Shown here piece after piece: positions 26,605 through 35,069 of a stretch of 37,224 bases of DNA. The stretch comes from Streptomyces milbemycinicus. GTDB lineage: Bacteria > Actinomycetota > Actinomycetes > Streptomycetales > Streptomycetaceae. Position numbers and translations under genes: made by a program. The stretch spans positions 1 to 37,224 of the forward strand of contig NZ_MUNE01000301.1 in the NCBI RefSeq assembly GCF_002154605.1, read 5' to 3'. The notes beneath the pieces were generated by a model. It saw nothing but the letters and a program-made list of their open reading frames with translations, did no database searches and was not told the origin of the DNA. Each line of letters starts with the position of its first letter. Position 1 is the first letter of the stretch.

Positions 26605-28584
26605 TCAGCCGAGCCGAGCTGCGACGTCGGCTCCTTCGCGCACGAAGACGGGAATGCGCTCCAGCGGGGCCTTCGCGTCGAGCGTCGTACCGCCCTCGGC
26701 GGTGCGTCCGGTCATCGGGTCGAGCCAGCGTGCCCCGCACGGCAGATACACCCGGCGGGCCCGCGCGCCCGCCTCGTACACCGGCGCCACCAGCACATCG
26801 GGCCCGAGCAGGAACTGGTCGTCCACGTCCCAGGCGCGCTCGTCCTCGGGGAAGTCGAAGAACAGCGGGCGCATCGGCGGGGCGCCGGTGCGGTGAGCGT
26901 CCTCGGACAGCCGCGTCAGGTATGGGCGCAGGCGCTCGCGCAGCGACAGGTGGTCCCGGAGGATGCCGTACGCCTCTTCCCCGTAGGACCAGACCTCGTT
27001 CGGGCCGCCGGTCGCGTCCGTGCAGAAGTTGGGGTCGTGCGGCAGGCGGTTCCCATGCAGCCGCATGACGGGGCTGAAGGTGCCGTACTGGAACCACCGG
27101 ATCAGCACCTCGCGATAGGCGGGGTCGTCCGGGTCACCGCCACCGAAGCCGCCGATGTCGGTGTTCCACCACGGGATGCCACTCATCGCGACGTTCAGCC
27201 CGGCCCTGATCTGGCGTGCGAGGGAGTCGAAGGTAGGGGGGATGTCGCCGGACCACAGCGCGGACCCGTACTTCTGGCTGCCGGCCCATGCGGACCGGAC
27301 CAGGGACAGCGGCCGGTCGTCGCCCGCCTGGGCCAGGCCCTCGGCGACCGTACGGGTGTGCAGTACGGGGTAGAGGTTCGCGGCCTCGGCGGCCGGCCCG
27401 GCGGCGTAGACGGCGCGGTCGGCGACCTCGCGGGTCAGGTCGGGCTCGCAGGCGTCCAGCCAGAAGCAACTCACGCCCATCGCATAGTAGTTGTCGTGCA
27501 GCCGCTGCCACAGCGCGGCGCGTGCGCCGGGGTGGGTGGCGTCGTAGTACGCATTTGGGCGCATCGGCTCCTCGGCACTGCGCGACGGCCACGGGAAGGT
27601 GAGGAGGCCGCCATCCGCGTCCTGTACGAGGTGTCCGGACGCGCGCAGCTCGTCGAAGGTGTCACTGCCGGGCTCGACGGTGGGCCACACCGAGACCGCG
27701 AGCCGCACCCCGAGGTCGGTGAGCTCCTTCACCATCGCGGCGGGGTCGGGCCACTCGCTCTCCTCGAAACGCCAGTCGCCCATGCTCGGCCAGTGGAAGT
27801 AGTCGCAGACGATGACGGACAGCGGCAGTCCGCGCTCCTTATACTGCCGTGCCACCGTGAGGAGTTCGTCCTGGGTGCGGTAGCGCAGCTTCGACTGCCA
27901 GAAACCGGACGCCCATTCGGGGAGGAGGGGTGGGCGTCCGGTGACCAGGGTGTACGCGTCCATGATCTGGGCCGGGGTGTCCCCGGCGGTGATCCAGTAG
28001 TCGACCCGCCCGCCGCCGTCGGCGACCCACCGGGTCGTGTCGGTGCCCAGTTCGACACGCCCTGTGGCGGGGTTGTTCCACAGCAGTCCGTAGCCGCGCG
28101 AGGAGTGCAGGAAGGGGATGGTGGCCACGGTGTTGCCCTGGACGAGGTCGATCACACACCCCTTCTGATCCAGCAGCCCGTGCAGATGCTGCCCGAGGCC
28201 GTGCAGCCGTTCACCGTCGCACGCCTCGAAGTGCTGTTCCGTCCGGCCGCCCGCCGCATGGACGCGGGGGCCGGCGTGGTGGGGGTACGGGGTCTTGTCG
28301 GCGAGCAGTTCACGGCCCGAGTCGGCGTGCAGGAACCTCAGCCGACCGTGGGCCGAGGCCTCGACGGCGAGGTGGCCGTTGACCAGGCGGGCGGAGCCGT
28401 CGTCCGATACGGACAGTTCGGCGTGCGGGGAGGGCGGGGGGCTCTCCAGGGCACCGGGCGCGGCGGGATCGATGGCCCCCGAGGAGGCCCGCACCCGGAC
28501 CGCGTGCGGGCCCCAGGGCTCGATGCGCAGGATCTCTTCGGTGGCGTGGCGTTCCAGGCCACCCACGCGGATGCTGTAGGACAA
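26605..28584 (-). CDS. GH31 alpha-xylosidase / alpha-glucosidase
   Basis: Retaining GH31 enzyme, 659 aa, cytoplasmic. It is probably an alpha-xylosidase trimming the xylose branch of xyloglucan oligosaccharides. The N-terminal beta-sandwich spans about 1-220. The barrel holds nucleophile Asp377 in CFWLDACEPDL and acid/base Asp447 in LWSGDIPPTF. The segment LPLSVIVCDYFHWPSMGDWRF resembles the long-loop form seen in bacterial alpha-xylosidases rather than starch alpha-glucosidases. This is suggestive only. TTG at 28584 is preferred because AGAGGAAA lies 5-6 bases upstream; the open frame runs on to 28686 without a better start. It follows the binding-protein gene by 108 bases. Confidence 0.9.
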   Translation of the reverse strand: MSYSIRVGGLERHATEEILRIEPWGPHAVRVRASSGAIDPAAPGALESPPPSPHAELSVSDDGSARLVNGHLAVEASAHGRLRFLHADSGRELLADKTPYPHHAGPRVHAAGGRTEQHFEACDGERLHGLGQHLHGLLDQKGCVIDLVQGNTVATIPFLHSSRGYGLLWNNPATGRVELGTDTTRWVADGGGRVDYWITAGDTPAQIMDAYTLVTGRPPLLPEWASGFWQSKLRYRTQDELLTVARQYKERGLPLSVIVCDYFHWPSMGDWRFEESEWPDPAAMVKELTDLGVRLAVSVWPTVEPGSDTFDELRASGHLVQDADGGLLTFPWPSRSAEEPMRPNAYYDATHPGARAALWQRLHDNYYAMGVSCFWLDACEPDLTREVADRAVYAAGPAAEAANLYPVLHTRTVAEGLAQAGDDRPLSLVRSAWAGSQKYGSALWSGDIPPTFDSLARQIRAGLNVAMSGIPWWNTDIGGFGGGDPDDPAYREVLIRWFQYGTFSPVMRLHGNRLPHDPNFCTDATGGPNEVWSYGEEAYGILRDHLSLRERLRPYLTRLSEDAHRTGAPPMRPLFFDFPEDERAWDVDDQFLLGPDVLVAPVYEAGARARRVYLPCGARWLDPMTGRTAEGGTTLDAKAPLERIPVFVREGADVAARLG

Positions 28585-28692
28585 GGAGTTTCCTCTGTTC
28601 TTCTCAAGGGCCCGTGCCCGTGCGTCCGTGCGGGGCGTCGGCCGAGGCGGCCGGTGCCGTCTGTGGCGGTCGACGGCACCGGCCACCCATGG

Positions 28693-30342
28693 TCAGTGCG
28701 TCTTGTCGTAGGACTGCTGGTAGATCTCCAGGAAGCGCTCCAGCCCGAGCTTGTCGAGGTCCTTGACGTACGAGTCCCAGTCGGAGTCGAGGGACTTCTT
28801 CCCGGTGATGAACTGCACCGCGCTCTGCTGGACGAAGGTGCCGATGTTCGTCTGGAGCGTGGCGAGCTCGCTCGCCTGCGCCGGGTCGATCCACGCCTCG
28901 CCGTACGGGAACGTCTCGGCCTTCTCCGCGTGCGGCTCGTAGAGCTTGGTGGCATCGAAGAGCCGGCGCTCGTATCCGTCCGGCGTCTTGGTGTCCTTGG
29001 CTATCGCCTGCGTGTTGCGGAACTCCGCGGTGTCGTTGTACTGCGCGATCGCGCCCCAGTTGCCGTTGTCCGTGGGCTTGACCTTGTACTTCGGCTTCAG
29101 GCTCTTGTCGAGTGCGATGTCCTTCGGGCCCGGCTCGACCCAGCCCTTGCCCTCCGGTCCGAACCTGCCGTTGAGCTCACCCTCGTGGCTGAAGATGTAG
29201 TTCAGCATCTTGATCGCCTGGATCTGCTCGGTCTGAGAGGCCTTGGTCGTCAGGACGAAGGTCGCTCCGGGCATCGACGGCAAGGCGTAAGTCGTGTAGC
29301 TCTTGCCCTCCGGGCCGGTCAGCGGAGTCAGCGCGTCGTACTGCCTGTCACGGCCGTCCTTCTGCCCCTGAGTGACGAAGCCGGGGTGCAGGGCGGCGGC
29401 GGAGCCCAGGATCACCGCGTTCGCGTTGTCACCCAGCTTCTTCAGGGCGTCCGCGTTCTGGGTGAAGGCGCTGCTTTCGAACAGATGCTTGTCGTAGAGC
29501 GACTTGATGTACCGCAGGCCCTCGCGCCAGCCCTCCTTGTTCGCCTGGATGTCGGTCTTGCCGTCGTTGAAGACCAGGGTGGTGTTGGCGTCGGGGGTGG
29601 TGTTGCCGGTCGGGGTGTAGATGAACGCGTTCATCAGGTACGGGATGATCGTGTCTCCGGTGTCCCCGCTCAGCGGTACCTCGTCGGCCTTGCCGTTGCC
29701 GTTGGGGTCCTTGGTCTTGAAGGCGCTCAGCACCTTGCGGAACTCGTCCGTGGTCTTCGGCGGCTTGAGCCCGAGCTTCTTCAGCCAGGCGCTGTTCATC
29801 CACAGCTTGTTCGGATACGAGCAGTGGTAGCAGTCGACCCACTGGGGCATTCCGCAGATCTTGCCGTCGGGTGCGGTGGCCATCCGCTTGTATGCGGGGA
29901 TATCGGCCATCGCCTTCTTGATGTTGGGTCCGTACTGGTTGATCAACTGGTTAAGCGGCTGGATGACGCCTTGGGAGGAGAGCTTGAGGAGCTCGGTCTG
30001 CCTGAACTGGTCGACCCAAGGGACCAGCAGGTACAGGTCGGGCAGGTCACCGCTGGCCAGCGAGATCTGGCGCTTTTCCTTGGCGGCGGCGCCGTCGAAC
30101 GTCGTCGTCTGCCACTTGATGGTGATGTTGAACTTCTGCTTGATCAGCTTGGTGAACGCGTTGGTCTTCAGGTTGGAGTCTCCGGGGGCGAAGACAGTGA
30201 GGGTCACCGGCGGGTTCCCCTTGATGGTGGGCAGCGGCTTGGCGGTGTCGGTGACGCCAGGCGATCCGCCGGTGCAGGCGGCCACAGTCGCGAGCAGTGT
30301 CCCGGCGACCGCCGTTCTGGCGGCCAGGTGAGAGCGAGGCAT
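28693..30342 (-). CDS. ABC transporter sugar-binding lipoprotein (LplA-like)
   Basis: Membrane-anchored extracellular solute-binding protein, 549 aa, that captures oligosaccharides for the two permeases encoded just upstream. The lipoprotein signal (AVAGTLLATVAAC, lipid attachment at Cys23) is intact. The mature part opens with VTLTVFAPGDSNLKTNAFTKLI. It shows the long LplA-type subfamily features (ISLASGDLPDLYLL, FNDGKTDIQANKEGWREGLRYIKSLYDK, DGYERRLFDATKLYEPHAEKAE). Such proteins, larger than maltose-type ones, usually bind oligosaccharides from plant polymers. ATG at 30342 follows AAGGGA. It lies 52 bases after lplC. No ATPase gene is present. Confidence 0.93.
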   Translation of the reverse strand: MPRSHLAARTAVAGTLLATVAACTGGSPGVTDTAKPLPTIKGNPPVTLTVFAPGDSNLKTNAFTKLIKQKFNITIKWQTTTFDGAAAKEKRQISLASGDLPDLYLLVPWVDQFRQTELLKLSSQGVIQPLNQLINQYGPNIKKAMADIPAYKRMATAPDGKICGMPQWVDCYHCSYPNKLWMNSAWLKKLGLKPPKTTDEFRKVLSAFKTKDPNGNGKADEVPLSGDTGDTIIPYLMNAFIYTPTGNTTPDANTTLVFNDGKTDIQANKEGWREGLRYIKSLYDKHLFESSAFTQNADALKKLGDNANAVILGSAAALHPGFVTQGQKDGRDRQYDALTPLTGPEGKSYTTYALPSMPGATFVLTTKASQTEQIQAIKMLNYIFSHEGELNGRFGPEGKGWVEPGPKDIALDKSLKPKYKVKPTDNGNWGAIAQYNDTAEFRNTQAIAKDTKTPDGYERRLFDATKLYEPHAEKAETFPYGEAWIDPAQASELATLQTNIGTFVQQSAVQFITGKKSLDSDWDSYVKDLDKLGLERFLEIYQQSYDKTH

Positions 30343-30394
30343 GGCTGTTCCCTTGCGTTGCGGCTCTTGGGGAGAGGAGGGTGGGTGGAGCGGT

Positions 30395-31399
30395 TCAGCC
30401 CTTGATCGCGCCGATCATGATTCCCTTGGTGAAGTACCGGGCGACGAAGGGGTAGATGAGCAGGACGGGCACGCTCGCGATGACGATCAGGGAGTACTTG
30501 AGCAGGTCGGCGAGCTGCTGGCGTTCCAGCATCTGTGCGGCGTTGCTGGCGCCGTTGGGATTGGTGTTGAGGATGAGGATGTTCCGCAGTACCAGCTGGA
30601 TCGGATAGAGGTCGGCGTCCTTGAGGTAGATCAGGGCGTCGAAGTAGGAGTTCCACTGGGTGATGGCGTACATCAGCGCCACCACTGCGATCATCGGTTT
30701 GGCCAGCGGGAGGGCGACCTTCCACAGGAAACGCAGGTCCCCGCAGCCGTCGAGCTGAGCGGCTTCGTAGAGCTCGTCGGGGATCATCGTCCGGAAGTAG
30801 GTGCTGGCGATGACGACCTGCCAGACCCCGATCGCCTGCGGGATGACCATGGACCAGCGGGTGTCCAACATGCCGAGCTGCTGTATCACCAGGTAGGTTG
30901 GGATCAGACCGCCGGAGAACAGCATGGTGAAGACGACCGCGCCCATAACGGGGCCGCGTCCGAACAGACTCTTGCGGGACAGGGGGTAGGCGAGGGCGAT
31001 GGTGAGGGTAACGCTGATGAAGGCGCCGACGCCTGTGTAGATGAGCGAGTTGATGAATCCCGTGACGACCTGCGGATCGCCGAGCGCCACCTCGTAGCCG
31101 CGCAGCGAGAAGTCCACCGGCCAGAACAGCACCCGTCCTGACGACACCGCGATCGGGTCGCTGAAGGAGCTGGCGAGGATGTTCAGCAGCGGCAGCAGCA
31201 CGACCGCCAGGAACGTGCACAGCAGCAGGTAGGTGCAGAACAGGAACATCCGGTCGACCCGGGTCTCCTGGACCCGCCGGCTCTTCCGGGGTCGGCGCAC
31301 GCGCAGCCGCGGTGAGCCGGAACCCCGGGGAGCGGCTGGTGCTGCCGCGCGGTCTTGGTCTTTCGGATCGGCGATCGCCGTGTTCTGCGGCCGGCTCAT
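30395..31399 (-). CDS. ABC sugar transporter permease (LplC/MalG-like)
   Basis: Inner-membrane permease, 334 aa, with a long basic N-terminal tail (about 1-50) and six predicted membrane helices. The ATPase-contact loop EAA motif is YEAAQLDGCGDLRFLWKVALPLAKP. It ends YPFVARYFTKGIMIGAIKG, the signature of the LplC branch of the carbohydrate-uptake-1 family. ATG at 31399 overlaps the upstream permease stop as ATGA, which favours it over the GTG two codons earlier. It works with the preceding permease and the lipoprotein, and must borrow an ATPase encoded elsewhere (MsiK in Streptomyces). Confidence 0.93.
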   Translation of the reverse strand: MSRPQNTAIADPKDQDRAAAPAAPRGSGSPRLRVRRPRKSRRVQETRVDRMFLFCTYLLLCTFLAVVLLPLLNILASSFSDPIAVSSGRVLFWPVDFSLRGYEVALGDPQVVTGFINSLIYTGVGAFISVTLTIALAYPLSRKSLFGRGPVMGAVVFTMLFSGGLIPTYLVIQQLGMLDTRWSMVIPQAIGVWQVVIASTYFRTMIPDELYEAAQLDGCGDLRFLWKVALPLAKPMIAVVALMYAITQWNSYFDALIYLKDADLYPIQLVLRNILILNTNPNGASNAAQMLERQQLADLLKYSLIVIASVPVLLIYPFVARYFTKGIMIGAIKG

Positions 31400-32355
31400 G
31401 ACCACACCCCGTTTCCGGTGAGCCGCTTGGCGGCGAAGTTCACGAAGAACAGCAGGACGAGGTTGACCGCGGAGTTGAGCAGGCCGACGGCGGTCGCCTG
31501 GCTGAAGTCGGCGTTGATCAGGCCGGTCTTGTAGACGTAGGTGGCGATGATCTCCGAGGCGCTGAGATTCATCGGGTTCTGTAGCAGGAAGGCCTTCTCG
31601 AACCCGATCGTCATGATGTTGCCGACGGCGAGGACCAGGATGATCACCGCGGTCGGCATGATGCTCGGCAGGTCGACGTGCCAGATCTTCTGCAGCCGCG
31701 ACGCGCCGTCGACCCGGGCCGCCTCGTACAAGGACGGGTCGACACCGGAGAGGGCAGCCAGGTAGATCACGGCCGAGTAGCCCGCCGTCTGCCAGATGTC
31801 CGACCAGACGTAGATATGCCGGAAGTAGTCCGCATCCGCCAGGAGGTCGACCTGTTCCACACCGAAGAATCCGAAGACGTGGCTGAACAGACCGAGTCTG
31901 GGCGAGAGGATCATGATGATCATCGAGACCACCACGACCGTGGAGATGAAGTACGGCGCGTATGTCACCAGCTGCACGGTGCGCTTGAAGAATCCCTGCC
32001 GGATCTCGTTCAGCGCCAGCGCCAGGATGATCGGGATCGGGAAGCCGGCGATCACCGCGTACAAGGACAGCGAGAAGGTGTTCTTCACCAGGTCCCAGAA
32101 GACCGGGTTGTCGAATATGGCCTGGAAGTGACGGAGTCCCACCCAGTCACTGCCCCAGATGCCCTTGATGATGTTGTAGTCCTTGAAGGCGATGACCGCG
32201 TTGGTCATCGGGACGTACTTGAAGATCGCGAGGTGCACGAGTGGCACGAGCATCAGCAGATACAGCGTCCAGTGACGACTGAAGCTGCGTCGGGCCCTGC
32301 GTCGCATGCTCACCTTCGGCACGCGAAGCGGCTTCGCCGCGCTGTTCTGGGACAT
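31396..32355 (-). CDS. ABC sugar transporter permease (LplB-like)
   Basis: Inner-membrane permease, 319 aa, with six predicted helices beginning HWTLYLLMLVPLVHLAIFKYVP. It carries the LplB hallmark MTNAVIAFKDYNIIKGIWGSDWVGLRHF and the EAA loop YEAARVDGASRLQKIWHVDLPSIMP. The open frame extends to 32796, but the upstream part is relic DNA. ATG at 32355 has GGAG at 7-base spacing and opens a normal N-terminus. It is the first intact gene of the minus-strand importer and hydrolase operon (lplB, lplC, lplA, GH31, broken GH95, GH43, GH127). Confidence 0.93.
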   Translation of the reverse strand: MSQNSAAKPLRVPKVSMRRRARRSFSRHWTLYLLMLVPLVHLAIFKYVPMTNAVIAFKDYNIIKGIWGSDWVGLRHFQAIFDNPVFWDLVKNTFSLSLYAVIAGFPIPIILALALNEIRQGFFKRTVQLVTYAPYFISTVVVVSMIIMILSPRLGLFSHVFGFFGVEQVDLLADADYFRHIYVWSDIWQTAGYSAVIYLAALSGVDPSLYEAARVDGASRLQKIWHVDLPSIMPTAVIILVLAVGNIMTIGFEKAFLLQNPMNLSASEIIATYVYKTGLINADFSQATAVGLLNSAVNLVLLFFVNFAAKRLTGNGVWS

Positions 32356-32357
32356 CT

Positions 32358-32444
32358 CTAGGCTCCGGAGTCGGGGCGGCGCACGCGGGCCGCGCGGCAC
32401 GCACGCCGCGGCAGCCCTGCCGGCGGATAGGTCCAACTGCGCAT
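32358..32444 (-). other. 28-codon ORF directly before lplB
   Basis: ATG at 32444 has a strong AAGGAG (32453-32458 on the opposite strand). It opens a 28-residue Arg/Pro-rich frame (MRSWTYPPAGLPRRACRAAR then VRRPDSGA) ending with TAG two bases before the lplB ATG. It could be a leader peptide coupled to lplB or the head of a deleted gene. No known family. Confidence 0.35.
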
Positions 32445-32477
32445 TGCTGTGTCTCCTTGTTGGCCGTGCAGGGAGGG

Positions 32478-32635
32478 GGCGTCGAGGTCCACGGCGAGGT
32501 CCGTGCCAGTGGTGGAGCCGGACGGCGGGCTCGCGAGGCGGGCGATGGCCACGGCACCTCGCCGGCGGTGACCGGGCGTCCCATGGATCGGCGGGTGCTG
32601 AGGGCGGCGCATTCGGTCTCGGGATCGGCTGCGTC
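32478..32635 (-). pseudogene. C-terminal relic of a short-chain dehydrogenase, frameshifted
   Basis: In one frame this reads ETECAALSTRRSMGRPVTAGEV. After a shift of one base it continues as VAIARLASPPSGSTTG then TDLAVD. Joined, this is the classic SDR C-terminus (R-G-R-P-x-E-V-A-x-A-I-x-x-L-A-S-P, then T-G-x-x-L-x-V-D). The break falls at GAGGTG-CCGTGGCC around 32554, where one missing G restores GTG GCC GTG GCC. Third-position GC bias confirms past coding. The N-terminal two thirds of the SDR are absent; upstream, ATG 32697 opens an unrelated short frame (MPVSAPVASKNLPDLVRGFG). Confidence 0.6.
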
Positions 32636-33213
32636 GCGCCGAAGCCGCGCACCAGGTCCGGCAGGTTCTTGCTGGCCACTGGGGCTGAAACGGGCATACC
32701 TGTGAAACCTTTCGTGCGGGGCGTGAAGGGGTTTGCGGACAGACGAGTGCTGCACGCGAAAGGCACGAGGAGCCTGCGTCGGTGCGCGGTCTGCACTCAG
32801 CTGTGGTGCACGGCTTTCTGGGCCATGCGGTGGCCTCAGCTCGTTGACGGGATCAGACGCCGCCCGTCCCAAGGGCGGTCGTCACCGCTGCCCGCGCACA
32901 GGCGGGCTCCCGCTGTCGGGGGAAGGCAGTGAACCTGGTAGCTGAACAGCAGCCCGAGAGCGGGGAAGTGGCGAGGCGGCTAGGCCGCCTGGCGCCTCAT
33001 CAGGGAACCGCGGGCAGTGACACGGATGCGGCGGCCGCCACGGCGACTGCCGGGCATTTTCAGGATTGATTCATGGCACACCTCGGCCACCGTCGGCTCC
33101 ACGTCGGCGTGGCGGTTGTGAGTGTTCAGGGAGCGGGTCCGGTTCCTCGACTCGGCGGAACTATGCCCTGCGACGGCCGCACCGCGAAACCGGTTGCGGA
33201 GCGACATCGGCGA

Positions 33214-33243
33214 ACGCTAGGTGGGTCGGTCTGAGACTGTCAA
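33214..33243 (-). promoter_or_regulatory. sigma-70-type promoter for the importer operon
   Basis: On the minus strand, TTGACA (33243-33238), an 18-base spacer and TAGCGT (33219-33214). The -35 is a full match to consensus. Only 6 bases separate the -10 from ATG 33207, so a transcript from here would be leaderless for the 75-codon frame ending at 32980. Confidence 0.55.
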
Positions 33244-33309
33244 GTGCGCCGGAACACCAGCCCGCTGGGGGCGGACGGCCCTACGGCCGAGCAAGTCGTC
33301 GCACGACTC

Positions 33310-33350
33310 TTGACTCCTCGGGCACCGCGATGGCAGCGTTTTTACCGGTA
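33310..33350 (+). promoter_or_regulatory. promoter and operator dyad facing the GH51 relic / lacI
   Basis: TTGACT (33310-33315), 18 bases, then CAGCGT (33334-33339) form a plus-strand promoter divergent from the minus one. The dyad TACCGGTA (33343-33350, in TTTTTACCGGTACAAG) sits just after the -10, where a repressor would overlap the start site. Confidence 0.4.
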
Positions 33351-33495
33351 CAAGCAAGGGCTCCATAATGGGTCATTGCTGGCCGAACAGCGCGCCGTGG
33401 GATGGCAACGCCGTGTCGTCCCCTGCTCGCCGCCCGACGGCCGGAGGCCCGACAGCCCACCGCGTCGTCCCAACCCGCCACAGCACAACTGGAGC

Positions 33496-33756
33496 ATGTC
33501 CGTGCCTACCCTGACCTTGGTCATCAACCGCGGCATCGAGCGACCGAAGATCAGCCGCAACCTGTACGGCCACTTCGCTGAGCGCCCTGGCCACCGCAGC
33601 TACGGCGGCCTCCAGATCTGGCGCTGGAGGGCCGGAGACGGCCCGCCGGACCAGCGGCCGGCTTTCATGAACGAGCGCACGCAGCCGTACGGTTCGCGAC
33701 GCGTGAGCCAGAGCAGAACCCCGAGCCGCCCGTGTCGGCACAGGGCAGGGAAGTGA
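33496..33756 (+). pseudogene. N-terminal relic of a GH51 alpha-L-arabinofuranosidase
   Basis: The frame from ATG 33496 reads MSVPTLTLVINRGIERPKIS then RNLYGHFAERPGHRSYGGL. It matches the opening of intracellular GH51 arabinofuranosidases, whose first strand and YGHFAEHLGRCIYGG motif bind substrate. Similarity fades after about residue 45, and the frame ends at 33756, against about 500 residues in the family. Substitutions within the motif (ERPGHRS for EHLGRCI) suggest decay after truncation. Confidence 0.6.
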
Positions 33757-33877
33757 AGGGGATTCCGGGCGTTGCCTCCCGGCGTCGGAGGAACTCTTCC
33801 TCTGTGCTGGGGCGTGGCGCAGGCAGACACGGGGCACAGCACCCGGGGGATTTTTGAGACCGCAGCTAGGGGCGAAC

Positions 33878-34882
33878 GTGGTAACGATTCGGGACGTGGC
33901 GAAGGCGGCCGGAGTCTCGGCGATGACCGTCTCCAACGTCATCAACGATCGTCCGAACGTGCGTCGGGCAACTCGGGAGAAGGTCCTCGAGGCGATGGCC
34001 CGCCTCGACTACCGGGTCAACATCGCGGCCCGCAATTTCAGCAAAGGCCGCACCGGCACCATCGGTCTCGCCGTCCCCATGGTGAACAGCCCCTACTACA
34101 GCCGGCTCGCCGCCACCATCATCACCGCGGCCGAGCGCCACAACCTACGGGTGAGCATCGAGCAGACCGGCGCTTCGCGGGAGAACGAGCTGCACGCGCT
34201 GTCCCTGTCGCGCAACCGGCTGTACGACGGGCTCATCCTCAGCGCCGCGGGTATGGGACAGGCCGACGCCGAGTGCCTCAAGGTGGACCACCCCGTGGTC
34301 ATCCTGGGCGAGCGGATCTTCGGCGGCCCCGTCGACCACGTCGCCATGCCCAACGTCGACGCCGCCGAGGCGGCCACCCGTCACCTGATCGAGCGGGGAT
34401 GCCGACGCATCGCGATCCTGTGCGGGGCGGTCGATGAAGTCGACGTCTCCAGCCTCCGCCTCGCGGGCTACCGGCAGGCGCTGGACAAGGCCGGCCTGTC
34501 GGCGGACCCGGCCCTGATACAGACGGTGGAAAGGCCGGACATGCGCGAAGGTGTCGCACGGGCCCGGGAGATGGTCGAGAGCGGGCTCGACTTCGACGGC
34601 TTGTTCTGCGTCAACGACTCCGTGGCCATGGGCGCGCTGCGGGGCCTGGCGTGTGCCGGGGTACGGGTGCCGGATCAGGTCAAGGTCATCGGCTTCGACA
34701 ACGTCACGGAGAGCGAGTTTCTCGTCCCCTCGCTCTCCACCGTCGACCCGGACCACGACACGATGGCCGAACGGGCGGTCAACCTGCTGATCAGGCGAAT
34801 CGAGGAGACCGAGCCCGGAGCGGAGCACGAAGAGTTCGTCAGCCCCTTCTCCGTGGTGATCCGGGAGTCGACAGGCGGCTGA
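33878..34882 (+). CDS. LacI-family transcriptional regulator
   Basis: LacI/GalR repressor, 334 aa. It opens with the helix-turn-helix (VTIRDVAKAAGVSAMTVSNVINDRPNV), then the hinge region (NIAARNFSKGRTGTIGLAVPM). The ligand domain has GLILSAAGMGQADAE, LFCVNDSVAMGALRGLACAGVRVP, VIGFDNVTESEFLVPSLSTVD and VVIREST. GTG at 33878 is chosen because AGGGG lies 6 bases upstream and LacI proteins normally start directly at the VTIRDVA block; TTG at 33854 is an alternative. It is divergent from the importer operon and upstream of GH43/GH2, so it is likely the local regulator of these units. Effector unknown. Confidence 0.92.
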   Translation: MVTIRDVAKAAGVSAMTVSNVINDRPNVRRATREKVLEAMARLDYRVNIAARNFSKGRTGTIGLAVPMVNSPYYSRLAATIITAAERHNLRVSIEQTGASRENELHALSLSRNRLYDGLILSAAGMGQADAECLKVDHPVVILGERIFGGPVDHVAMPNVDAAEAATRHLIERGCRRIAILCGAVDEVDVSSLRLAGYRQALDKAGLSADPALIQTVERPDMREGVARAREMVESGLDFDGLFCVNDSVAMGALRGLACAGVRVPDQVKVIGFDNVTESEFLVPSLSTVDPDHDTMAERAVNLLIRRIEETEPGAEHEEFVSPFSVVIRESTGG

Positions 34883-34886
34883 ACGT

Positions 34887-34908
34887 GGGCCGTGGCCTGC
34901 CGCGGCCC
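34887..34908 (+). terminator. short hairpin after lacI
   Basis: Eight-base arms GGGCCGTG/CGCGGCCC (one wobble) with a 6-base loop, beginning 4 bases after the lacI stop. The rest of the 187-base gap to the next gene shows only further GC-rich stems. Confidence 0.45.
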
Positions 34909-35069
34909 CGCGGAGGTCCCCCGCGGTGTGCGGGCAGCCGGCCCCACACGACCGGCGCCGCATCCCTCCTTGCCCGACGTCATGCCTCGCCTGGCCGCCG
35001 GCCGGGCGGTGGGTGCCGTCGCCGCACCCCGGTTTCTCAAGAACACTCCATGAGTAAGGAAGACCACCG

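Larger units (their letters stand above)
32356..33877. other. 1.5-kb divergent region between importer operon and lacI, filled with relics
   Basis: No intact gene is credible here. From left to right it holds a 28-codon ORF, the SDR tail and a possible LacI site TGAAACCTTTCG (32703-32714). A short hairpin AGGCGGC-TAG-GCCGCCT lies at 32974-32990, and a 75-codon minus frame (32980-33207) begins exactly where a strong promoter predicts transcription. Two divergent promoters and a TACCGGTA dyad follow, and then the GH51 head (33496-33756). The minus-strand leader to lplB would be about 850 bases. Confidence 0.6.

Noticed and set aside
26893..30405. 1170-aa plus-strand open frame opposite GH31 and the binding protein
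   Set aside because: Shadow frame: the opposite strand has intact GH31 and lipoprotein genes with all family motifs. The translated frame is low-complexity Val/Gly/Arg sequence.
31396..32796. 466-aa version of the LplB permease
   Set aside because: The first 147 residues are Arg/Pro-rich relic sequence containing an SDR tail in other frames. The permease proper starts at 32355 with its own ribosome binding site.
32980..33207. 75-codon minus-strand frame as a real gene
   Set aside because: Not called as a CDS: no family, mixed codon bias and no ribosome binding site. It is kept only as a finding because of the promoter spacing.
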